From positions 1 to 5,342 of the forward strand of contig SKHS01000268.1 of NCBI GenBank assembly GCA_007116835.1: DNA of 5,342 bases, read 5' to 3'. The position numbers and the translations under genes were made by a program. Source of the DNA: Halomonas sp. (lineage in GTDB: Bacteria; Pseudomonadota; Gammaproteobacteria; Pseudomonadales; Halomonadaceae). The notes below the pieces were generated by a model, which saw only the letters and a list, made by a program, of their open reading frames with translations, was not told where the DNA came from and ran no database searches. Each line of letters starts with the position of its first letter. Within the stretch, counting starts at the first letter, position 1. This document shows positions 1-5,342 of the stretch, piece by piece.

Positions 1-123
1 CCTTCTGATGAACCGATGGGCGTTCCCGCCTCGCACGGCTGTATTCGGCTACGCAATCGTGATCTTCTTTATGTGTTTGAGCAGGCACGTCCCGGCACGC
101 CGGTCTGGCTTCACAGTGGATAG
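1..123 (+). CDS. L,D-transpeptidase (YkuD domain), C-terminal fragment
   Basis: The gene is cut by the window's left edge: frame 1 is open from the first base to a TAG at 121-123 and encodes 40 residues. They contain SHGCIRLRN (bases 31-57), the signature of the YkuD/ErfK L,D-transpeptidase domain. The Cys at bases 40-42 is the catalytic nucleophile in this family, and the His and Arg around it are also conserved. The remaining 26 or so residues (ending TPVWLHSG) look like the last strand of the domain, so the protein ends with the catalytic domain and has no C-terminal extension. Family members act in the periplasm, where they form 3-3 cross-links in peptidoglycan or attach lipoproteins to it. 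Which of these this one does cannot be told from the fragment. Its N-terminus, where a signal peptide would lie, is outside the window. It sits just upstream of nagZ, another peptidoglycan gene, but a probable terminator and a separate promoter lie between them. Confidence 0.88.
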   Translation, partial: PSDEPMGVPASHGCIRLRNRDLLYVFEQARPGTPVWLHSG

Positions 124-157
124 CGCTAGACCATAAACCGTTGGCCACTGTTTTTTT
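113..157 (+). terminator. Probable rho-independent terminator of the L,D-transpeptidase gene
   Basis: ACAGTGG (113-119) is the perfect reverse complement of CCACTGT (145-151), and a run of seven T's (151-157) follows the right arm directly. The left arm lies in the last codons of the transpeptidase. The 25-nt loop is longer than usual, which lowers confidence. A second stem (102-109 with 125-132) interleaves with this one, so the two are alternatives or a pseudoknot. Confidence 0.45.
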
Positions 158-183
158 GACACACGGCACCGATCAACTAAAAT
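156..183 (+). promoter_or_regulatory. Sigma70-type promoter for nagZ
   Basis: TTGACA at 156-161 matches the -35 consensus exactly. TAAAAT at 178-183 matches the -10 consensus at five of six positions, and the spacer is 16 bp. Transcription would begin near 190, leaving a leader of only about 20 nt before the nagZ ATG at 212. The first two bases of the -35 box are the last two of the T-run of the preceding terminator. No operator is obvious. Activity is inferred from consensus only. Confidence 0.65.
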
Positions 184-211
184 TGACGGCCCTTTTGTTG
201 GATCCATCACA

Positions 212-1222
212 ATGACTCACTCCTTAGGCCCCGTTATGCTTGACCTGGAAGGGCCGCAATTAACGTCAGCTGAAAAGCATTTATTGATGGACCCTGCAGT
301 GGGCGGCGTCATCTTATTCGCCAGAAATGTTGAAAACGCCTATCAAGTACGCCAGCTATGCAGTGACATTCGTCATCTTCGCAGCGAGCTGTTGTTAGGC
401 ATTGACCAAGAAGGTGGTCGGGTTCAGCGCATCAAAGAGGGTGTGACCCGTTTGCCTGCCATGGCGCGAATTGGCGAGCAATTTGTTGAGGACCCAGCGT
501 CAGGCCTCACCTTAGCCAAAGATGCCGGTTGGCTGCTGGGGATGGAAATGGCTGCCTGCGGCCTTGATATCAGCTTTGCGCCTGTTTTAGATGTTGAAAG
601 CGGTATATCTAGCGTTATTGGAGATCGTAGCTTCAGCACTGACCCTGACCATGTCGCGCTATTAGGTCAGTGTTTTATTACTGGTTTGCATGAGGCGGGT
701 ATGGCGGCGGTAGGCAAGCACTTTCCTGGTCATGGCGGCGTTGCTGCTGACTCTCATGTGGCGCTGCCGGTGGATGACCGCCCCATGGCGCTCATAAAAC
801 AGCGCGACCTTGTGCCGTTTAGCCAGCTTGCCTCCCTGCTGGATGGTGTGATGCCCGCTCATGTTATTTACAGTGCGTTTGACTCACGGCCTGCAGGCTT
901 TTCCCCTAACTGGCTGGGAATGCTCAGAGAGTCGTTGGGGTTTAAAGGTTGTATTTTTTCCGATGATTTAAGCATGGCGGGTGCTCATGAGGCGGGTGAG
1001 CCAAAGGCGCGAGCCAGTGCAGCCCTGGCGGCAGGTTGCGATATGCTACTGGTGTGTAACGATCGTGCGGCTGCGTTAGAGATTGTTAAGGCATGCCAAG
1101 GTATACAAAGTAAACGTCCAATCAAATTACGCTACAAACGTGCTCGCCCAGATGTGGATGCGCTAACCGCGTTAGGCCGTTGGCGCCGTACCCACGCCAA
1201 ATTAGAAGCGTTGGCAAGTTAA
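212..1222 (+). CDS. nagZ: Beta-N-acetylglucosaminidase NagZ (glycoside hydrolase family 3)
   Basis: NagZ is a cytoplasmic enzyme of peptidoglycan recycling. It removes the non-reducing GlcNAc from GlcNAc-1,6-anhydroMurNAc and its peptide forms. The resulting anhydroMurNAc-peptides are the known inducers of AmpC beta-lactamase in bacteria with AmpR. The protein is 336 aa, against about 341 in E. coli, so it is complete. Visible family motifs are GIDQEGGRVQR (63-73), ISFAPVLDV (120-128), KHFPGHG (169-175) and D180-S-H182, the mobile loop carrying the acid/base His-Asp dyad. FSDDLSM (249-255) follows, with Asp251 as the expected nucleophile. There is no signal peptide, as expected for a cytosolic enzyme. 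The ATG at 212 places GPVMLDLEG just after the start, as in E. coli NagZ. Its ribosome site is weak (GGA at 200-202, 9 nt upstream). The gene has its own promoter and is probably cotranscribed with the phosphoribosyltransferase 52 bp downstream. Confidence 0.97.
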   Translation: MTHSLGPVMLDLEGPQLTSAEKHLLMDPAVGGVILFARNVENAYQVRQLCSDIRHLRSELLLGIDQEGGRVQRIKEGVTRLPAMARIGEQFVEDPASGLTLAKDAGWLLGMEMAACGLDISFAPVLDVESGISSVIGDRSFSTDPDHVALLGQCFITGLHEAGMAAVGKHFPGHGGVAADSHVALPVDDRPMALIKQRDLVPFSQLASLLDGVMPAHVIYSAFDSRPAGFSPNWLGMLRESLGFKGCIFSDDLSMAGAHEAGEPKARASAALAAGCDMLLVCNDRAAALEIVKACQGIQSKRPIKLRYKRARPDVDALTALGRWRRTHAKLEALAS

Positions 1223-1263
1223 ACACGCCTCTTCTGAAGTGATCTAATGGTTAACCCCTTCCC

Positions 1264-1267
1264 GGAG
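1264..1267 (+). promoter_or_regulatory. Shine-Dalgarno site of the phosphoribosyltransferase gene
   Basis: GGAG lies 7 nt before the ATG at 1275 and fixes that start. The 52-bp gap after nagZ (1223-1274) shows no convincing promoter or terminator. It contains only two short palindromes, CTTCTGAAG at 1231-1239 and GGTTAACC at 1249-1256. Translation therefore restarts on what is probably a shared mRNA. Confidence 0.6.
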
Positions 1268-1274
1268 TAACACG

Positions 1275-1853
1275 ATGTCCAAATTGGATAAAGAAGCGCT
1301 TGAGTCGCTGGACTCAATGCGTGAGCTAATGGATAACGCCGACTGCTTAATTTCTCAAGAGCAGGTTGAGCGTGCGCTGGATCGAATGGCAGAGGCGATC
1401 ACCAAAGATCTGGGGGATAAGCTGCCGGTTTTTTACTGCGTGATGAATGGCGGCTTAATTACCACGGGGCACTTGCTGACGCGACTTGGGTTCCCGCTGG
1501 AAGTGGACTATCTGCACGCAACCCGCTACCGCAATGAACTGCGTGGTGGTGAGCTGTTTTGGCGGGTTTCACCAGAAATTCCTATGGCAGGTCGCCACGT
1601 GGTCATTGTTGATGACATTCTGGACGAAGGGTCAACGTTGGCGGCTATTCTTGCTTACTGTGAAGAAGCGCAGGCGGCAAGTGTTACCACGGCCGTACTG
1701 GTGGATAAGCAACATGACCGAAAGGCGGTGCCGGGTTTGAAGGCTGATTACTGTAGCCTTGAAGTGGCAGACCGCTATGTGTTCGGTTTTGGTATGGACT
1801 ACAAAGGTTACTGGCGCAATGCCCCTGGTATTTTTGCACCCAGAGGCATGTAG
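1275..1853 (+). CDS. hpt: Hypoxanthine-guanine phosphoribosyltransferase family protein
   Basis: This 192-aa type I phosphoribosyltransferase would salvage hypoxanthine or guanine by joining it to PRPP, giving IMP or GMP and pyrophosphate in the cytoplasm. The PRPP-binding loop VVIVDDILDEGST is at 109-121, with acidic pair Asp113-Asp114. Asp117 is in the general-base position. Lys145 (VLVDKQ) corresponds to the base-contacting lysine of HGPRTs. The C-terminal VFGFGMDYKGYWRN (169-182) corresponds to the purine-binding segment ending in the metal-binding Asp (Asp175) and Arg181. The flexible loop is represented by ATRYRNE (82-88). One clear departure is that the pyrophosphate loop reads VMNGG (56-60) where characterised HGPRTs have L-(K/R)-G, so Asn58 replaces the basic residue. 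I recall Pseudomonas and Halomonas proteins with this same version, so it is probably a subfamily trait. Substrate preference is therefore inferred. The gene follows nagZ, probably in one transcript, and converges on ppsR. Confidence 0.85.
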   Translation: MSKLDKEALESLDSMRELMDNADCLISQEQVERALDRMAEAITKDLGDKLPVFYCVMNGGLITTGHLLTRLGFPLEVDYLHATRYRNELRGGELFWRVSPEIPMAGRHVVIVDDILDEGSTLAAILAYCEEAQAASVTTAVLVDKQHDRKAVPGLKADYCSLEVADRYVFGFGMDYKGYWRNAPGIFAPRGM

Positions 1854-1859
1854 TGGCAG

Positions 1860-1892
1860 GGCTTAGCGGGGCGAAAAACGCCTCGTTAAGCC
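1860..1892 (+). terminator. Strong hairpin ending the nagZ-hpt transcript, inside the 3' end of ppsR
   Basis: A 14-bp stem (1860-1873 with 1879-1892) closes on a loop of five A's. All 14 positions pair in RNA read from the + strand, two of them as G-U. On the - strand those two become A-C mismatches, so the structure favours the + transcript. The tail is only TGTTT (1893-1897), weak for a rho-independent terminator. It starts 7 bases after the hpt stop codon and covers the last nine codons and the stop of ppsR. Confidence 0.6.
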
Positions 1893-2696
1893 TGTTTCCG
1901 CAATCATGCGGGTGGATATTTCCTCTACCGAGAAGCGCGTTGTATCAATAAATGGGATATGCATCGAGCGGTACAGTGATTCAGCTTGTTCGACTTCCTG
2001 TAAACACTGATCCATTGAGCTGTAACGGCTGTTAGGGCGTCGTTCGTTGCGAATTGCCGCCAGTCTTCGAGCATCAATGGTAAGGCCAAATAACTTATGC
2101 CGATGGGGGGCCAGTGCTTTAGGCAGTTTCAAGCTGCCATCTTCGTCCTGGTCATCTTCGGTCAGTGGGTAATTGGCGGCCCGAATGCCAAACTGAAGTG
2201 CTAAATAAAGCGAGGTGGGCGTTTTGCCGCAGCGTGATACGCCAACAAGAATAATATCTGCTTTATCATATTGGTGGGTGCGTGCACCGTCGTCATTATC
2301 CAATGCAAAATGCACAGAATGAATGCGGTCCATGTAAACATCATCGCTACCAATAGAGTGCGTTCTACCCACGCTGTAAGATGAGTGGGTTTCTAGCTCT
2401 TGTTCTAGAGGCTCTAAAAACGTGGAAAAGATATCTACCTTAAAGCCCGATGCTTGACGTATAACATCGCGGATTTGCTGGTCGACGATCGTATCAATAA
2501 TGATGGGGCGCTGGCCGTCTCGGTTGGCCGTAGATTCAATTATTTCCGCTAATGCCCGAGCCTTTTCTAGCGTGTCGATGTAAGGCTTGGTCAACATGTT
2601 GATCTCAACGTCACTAAACTGCGCCAAAAGGCTGCGTCCAAGACTTTCTGCGGTAATGCCGGTGCCATCAGAAATAAAAAAAGCTGTTCGCTTCAT
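1863..2696 (-). CDS. ppsR: PEP synthase regulatory protein PpsR (bifunctional kinase/pyrophosphorylase)
   Basis: PpsR (YdiA in E. coli; family once called DUF299) inactivates PEP synthase by ADP-dependent phosphorylation of an active-site threonine, and reactivates it by phosphate-dependent removal that releases pyrophosphate. It is cytoplasmic. The protein begins MKRTAFFISDGTGITAE, typical of the family. It carries the P-loop GVSRCGKT at 152-159 (Lys158, Thr159) and the conserved stretch TSLYLALQFGIRAANYPL (161-178). Length is 277 aa, the same as I recall for E. coli. I chose the ATG at 2694-2696 because a GGCGGA ribosome site lies 7 nt upstream (2704-2709 on the + strand) and because homologues start there. 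An in-frame TTG at 2709-2711 would add five residues (MADLV) but has no ribosome site. The gene is divergent from ppsA, its target, and convergent with hpt, whose probable terminator overlaps its last codons. Confidence 0.95.
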   Translation of the reverse strand: MKRTAFFISDGTGITAESLGRSLLAQFSDVEINMLTKPYIDTLEKARALAEIIESTANRDGQRPIIIDTIVDQQIRDVIRQASGFKVDIFSTFLEPLEQELETHSSYSVGRTHSIGSDDVYMDRIHSVHFALDNDDGARTHQYDKADIILVGVSRCGKTPTSLYLALQFGIRAANYPLTEDDQDEDGSLKLPKALAPHRHKLFGLTIDARRLAAIRNERRPNSRYSSMDQCLQEVEQAESLYRSMHIPFIDTTRFSVEEISTRMIAETGLTRRFSPR

Positions 2697-2946
2697 AACC
2701 AAATCCGCCAATAAGTAGAACGGCTATTGTGGGTTGGGTAGTGGATTAGCACAATATTTGGTGATTAATTCTTCATGCATTCGACGCTCACTACATAAAC
2801 TACGCTTTATGACGTTTTGTTGTAAAAAACCTCCACTTCGTTCGCTATTAGACCAATGGCGAATGCGCTGTGGCAATGCTAGGGTGGCATGGTCAATGAG
2901 TGTCGGCCCATCAGGCCGCAAAGATGTCTAAAAGCGAGGGGGTTGC
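2697..2946. promoter_or_regulatory. Divergent ppsR-ppsA intergenic region
   Basis: These 250 bp must hold the promoters of both genes, but none stands out clearly. For ppsR, TTGTGC (2745-2750, read on the - strand) is followed after 17 bp by CACAAT (2722-2727), a poor match. For ppsA the A/T-rich 2815-2850 segment offers only badly spaced boxes. Two inverted repeats may be operators: CATAAA-N6-TTTATG (2794-2811) and TATTGTG-N18-CACAATA (2725-2756). Both are short enough to arise by chance. A small hairpin CGGCC-CATCA-GGCCG (2904-2918) lies in the ppsA leader, 17 nt before its ribosome site. I saw no clear sigma54 -24/-12 pair and no Cra-like site. Confidence 0.5.
2936..2942 (+). promoter_or_regulatory. 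Shine-Dalgarno site deciding the GTG start of ppsA
   Basis: GAGGGGG ends 4 nt before the GTG at 2947, and its GAGG core ends 7 nt before it. An in-frame TAA at 2929-2931 excludes any more upstream start. The next in-frame ATG (2983) would remove conserved N-terminal residues. The GTG is therefore well supported. Confidence 0.75.
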
Positions 2947-5331
2947 GTGGAAGAGTACATTCTGTGGTTCGATCAGCTAGGCATGGCAGACGTCGAACGC
3001 GTGGGTGGTAAAAACGCTTCGCTTGGCGAGATGATCTCGAATTTGTCAGGTGTGGGCGTGACAGTGCCAGGCGGATTCGCTACTACGGCCTATGCGTATC
3101 GTGAGTTTCTCTCTCATGAAGGGCTGAATGATCGTATTAACGCCACCCTCGCTCGCTTAGATGTCGATGATGTTAAAGCGCTGGCAGAGGCGGGTAAAAC
3201 CATTCGTCAGTGGATTATCGACACGCCGCTTCCTCCTGCCTTTGAAGACGCTTTGCGCCATGCCTACGAGCAGCTCCAGGCTAAGCACCCCAGCTTGAAG
3301 GTTGCCGTGCGTAGTTCTGCAACGGCGGAAGACTTGCCGGATGCGTCGTTTGCCGGGCAGCAGGAAACGTTCCTTAATATTGAAGGTTTTGACAATATTA
3401 AACAGGCGGTGCACGAAGTATTCGCCTCGCTGTTTAATGACCGTGCGATCTCCTATCGCGTACACCGTGGCTACGCCCATGAGAACGTGGCGCTGTCGGC
3501 AGGCGTTCAGAAAATGGTGCGCTCTGAGACGGGTGCTTCTGGCGTCATGTTTACTCTGGATACAGAGTCTGGCTACCGTGAGGCGGTGTTTATCACTGCT
3601 TCGTGGGGGCTTGGCGAGACAGTAGTGCAGGGGGCTGTTAACCCCGATGAGTTTTATGTGCATAAGTCAACGCTGGCAGCAGGTCGCCCTGCAGTGCTGC
3701 GGCGTACGCTGGGGTCTAAGCTGATCAAAATGATCTATGGGCAAGATGCCAGTGCCGGTAAATCAGTTGAAACCGTTGATGTGCCGCTAAAAGATCGTGG
3801 CCGGTTCTGTATTAACGATGAACAGGTGATGGATTTGGCGCGTCAAGCCATGACCATTGAAAACCACTACCAGCGGCCAATGGATATTGAATGGGCGTTG
3901 GATGGTGATGACGGTAACCTTTATATCGTTCAAGCACGCCCTGAAACCGTTGTTTCACAGCAGGAAGGCGGCAAGTTAGAGCGCTTCCACCTGCGTGAGA
4001 AAGGACGCACTCTAATTACTGGTCGGGCGATTGGTCAGCGTATTGGGCGCGGAACGGTGAAAACCGTTCTGAGCCCTGAAGAGATGGACAAGGTCCAAGA
4101 GGGCGACATCCTGGTGACCGACATGACCGACCCAGATTGGGAACCGATCATGAAGCGTGCATCAGCAATCGTGACTAACCGTGGTGGACGAACCTGCCAT
4201 GCGGCCATTATTGCCCGAGAGCTAGGTATTCCGGCAGTCGTGGGTTGTGGCGATGCAACCACTCAGCTCAAAGAGGGAACCGATGTGACGGTTTCCTGTG
4301 CTGAGGGCGATACGGGCAATGTGTATGAGGGCTTGCTTGATTTCGATTGCAAGGTGTCTAGTGTTGATGCGATGCCCGACATCCCCTTCAAGATAATGAT
4401 GAATGTTGGCAACCCAGATCGTGCGTTTGGTTTTGCCAGTTTGCCCCATGCCGGAGTTGGCCTTGCAAGGCTTGAGTTCATCATCAACCGTATGATTGGT
4501 GTGCACCCAAAAGCGCTTTTGGAGTACGATACCCTGCCCGCCGATCTTCAACAGGTCATTGATCTGCGTACTGCAGGCTACGATGACCCGGTCAGTTTCT
4601 ATGTGGATAAATTGGTCGAAGGAATCTCAACACTGGCGGCTGCCTTCCATCCCCAGCGAGTGATTGTGCGTCTTTCCGATTTTAAATCGAACGAGTACGA
4701 AAATCTGATTGGCGGCAAGTTTTATGAGCCTGGTGAAGAGAACCCTATGCTTGGGTTCCGTGGTGCCTCACGCTACATTTCAGACGCCTTTAGACCCTGT
4801 TTTGAGCTGGAGTGTCGCGCGCTTAAGCGAGTTCGCGAAGAAATGGGCTTTGATAACGTTGAAATCATGGTGCCTTTCGTTCGCACAACCGATGAGGCGC
4901 GTGAAGTCGTAGAGTTACTGGCTGCTAACGGTTTGCCACGTGGTGGCGCGTCGAATCCAGACGGTTTAAAAGTCATCATGATGTGTGAGCTACCGGCAAA
5001 CGCACTGTTGGCCGATGAGTTCTTAGAGTACTTTGATGGCTTCTCGATTGGTTCCAACGATCTAACGCAGCTGACGCTTGGGCTGGATCGTGACTCGGGT
5101 ATTGTTGCGCACCTGTTTGATGAGCGGAATCCAGCCGTGAAAAAACTGTTGGCGATGGCGATCAAAGCATGCAAAGACCAAGGGAAGTACGTCGGTATTT
5201 GCGGCCAAGGCCCTTCCGATCATCCGGACCTTGCCAAGTGGTTAATGGAGCAGGGGATTGACTCTGTCTCCTTGAACCCAGATGCGGTGCTGGAAACTTG
5301 GTTTATGCTGGCAGGTGAAACCATCGAATAA
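2947..5331 (+). CDS. ppsA: Phosphoenolpyruvate synthase (pyruvate, water dikinase)
   Basis: PpsA converts pyruvate, ATP and water to PEP, AMP and phosphate, the entry to gluconeogenesis from pyruvate, lactate or alanine. The 794-aa product (E. coli 792) is collinear with E. coli PpsA. It has an N-terminal ATP-grasp domain (about 1-340), with VGGKNASLGEM at 19-29, AVRSSATAED at 120-129 and IVQARPET at 327-334. A mobile phosphohistidine domain (about 380-455) carries NRGGRTCHAAIIAREL (411-426). A C-terminal PEP/pyruvate TIM barrel (about 480-785) follows. His418 is the catalytic phosphohistidine, and Thr416 matches the threonine modified by PpsR. In the barrel, Arg575, Arg605, Glu681, Asn704-Asp705 (SIGSND) and Cys752 (GICGQG) match substrate, metal and proton-transfer residues of the family. 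A few extra residues at 666-671, relative to E. coli as I recall it, look like a harmless loop. The start is GTG. No truncation or frameshift is seen. Confidence 0.98.
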   Translation: MEEYILWFDQLGMADVERVGGKNASLGEMISNLSGVGVTVPGGFATTAYAYREFLSHEGLNDRINATLARLDVDDVKALAEAGKTIRQWIIDTPLPPAFEDALRHAYEQLQAKHPSLKVAVRSSATAEDLPDASFAGQQETFLNIEGFDNIKQAVHEVFASLFNDRAISYRVHRGYAHENVALSAGVQKMVRSETGASGVMFTLDTESGYREAVFITASWGLGETVVQGAVNPDEFYVHKSTLAAGRPAVLRRTLGSKLIKMIYGQDASAGKSVETVDVPLKDRGRFCINDEQVMDLARQAMTIENHYQRPMDIEWALDGDDGNLYIVQARPETVVSQQEGGKLERFHLREKGRTLITGRAIGQRIGRGTVKTVLSPEEMDKVQEGDILVTDMTDPDWEPIMKRASAIVTNRGGRTCHAAIIARELGIPAVVGCGDATTQLKEGTDVTVSCAEGDTGNVYEGLLDFDCKVSSVDAMPDIPFKIMMNVGNPDRAFGFASLPHAGVGLARLEFIINRMIGVHPKALLEYDTLPADLQQVIDLRTAGYDDPVSFYVDKLVEGISTLAAAFHPQRVIVRLSDFKSNEYENLIGGKFYEPGEENPMLGFRGASRYISDAFRPCFELECRALKRVREEMGFDNVEIMVPFVRTTDEAREVVELLAANGLPRGGASNPDGLKVIMMCELPANALLADEFLEYFDGFSIGSNDLTQLTLGLDRDSGIVAHLFDERNPAVKKLLAMAIKACKDQGKYVGICGQGPSDHPDLAKWLMEQGIDSVSLNPDAVLETWFMLAGETIE

Positions 5332-5342
5332 CACTCGTTGAC

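Noticed and set aside
121..128. Perfect palindrome TAGCGCTA overlapping the transpeptidase stop codon
   Set aside because: It has no loop, so it cannot form a hairpin by itself, and eight bases is too short to call an operator without conservation data.
2709..2711. TTG as an upstream start for ppsR, adding MADLV
   Set aside because: No ribosome site precedes it, the sequence between it and the ATG contains the GGCGGA site for the ATG at 2696, and family members begin at MKRTAFF.
2860..2900. Possible sigma54 -24/-12 promoter around the TGGCAATGCT and TGGCATGGTC stretches
   Set aside because: Neither TGGCA is followed at the required spacing by a TTGC-type -12 element.
2724..2921. 65-codon open frame on the - strand in the ppsR-ppsA spacer
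   Set aside because: No ribosome site or recognisable motif is seen, it overlaps the likely ppsR leader, and its length is compatible with chance.
3157..3663. Long open frame (168 codons) on the - strand inside ppsA
   Set aside because: It lies wholly opposite the conserved ATP-grasp region of ppsA, has no recognisable domain, and shows no sign of being a separate gene. It is a by-product of ppsA codon use.
4773..5174. Open frame (133 codons) on the - strand inside the 3' part of ppsA
   Set aside because: It is antisense to the conserved C-terminal barrel, and its Ser/Arg-rich translation is typical of a shadow frame. No family is recognisable.

Overview
The window looks like ordinary chromosomal DNA of a gammaproteobacterium. 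All the recognisable proteins are core gammaproteobacterial types, and base composition appears moderately GC-rich and even throughout. Protein style and gene content best fit the Halomonas/Vreelandella group or a relative in the Oceanospirillales-Pseudomonas neighbourhood. This placement is an inference from remembered protein families, not a database match. I see no insertion sequence, phage gene, CRISPR array, tRNA or rRNA.

Layout, left to right. Positions 1-123 hold the last 40 codons of an L,D-transpeptidase (YkuD domain) on the + strand. An 88-bp gap follows, with a probable terminator whose T-run merges into the -35 box of a good sigma70-type promoter (156-183). That promoter serves nagZ (212-1222), the cytoplasmic beta-N-acetylglucosaminidase of peptidoglycan recycling. 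After a 52-bp gap comes a hypoxanthine-guanine-type phosphoribosyltransferase (1275-1853), probably in the same transcript. It ends 9 bp before the stop codon of the convergent ppsR gene (1863-2696, - strand). A long G-U-containing hairpin (1860-1892) lies over this junction, mostly inside the last codons of ppsR. A 250-bp divergent spacer (2697-2946) separates ppsR from ppsA (2947-5331, + strand), phosphoenolpyruvate synthase. Only 11 bp follow ppsA.

Functionally there are two themes. The left half carries cell-wall genes (transpeptidase, NagZ) and a purine salvage enzyme. The right half is a regulator-target pair. PpsR is the bifunctional serine/threonine kinase and pyrophosphorylase that switches PEP synthase off and on, and PpsA is its substrate. 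The PpsA active-site segment retains both the catalytic histidine (His418) and the threonine two residues before it (Thr416), which is the target of PpsR in the characterised family. Together they control conversion of pyruvate to PEP for gluconeogenesis.

I did not find an undescribed system. The points worth a second look are local: a terminator embedded in the 3' end of an opposing gene, a compact terminator/promoter junction with interleaved stems, a phosphoribosyltransferase with a non-standard pyrophosphate loop, and an unexplained open frame in the ppsR/ppsA spacer.
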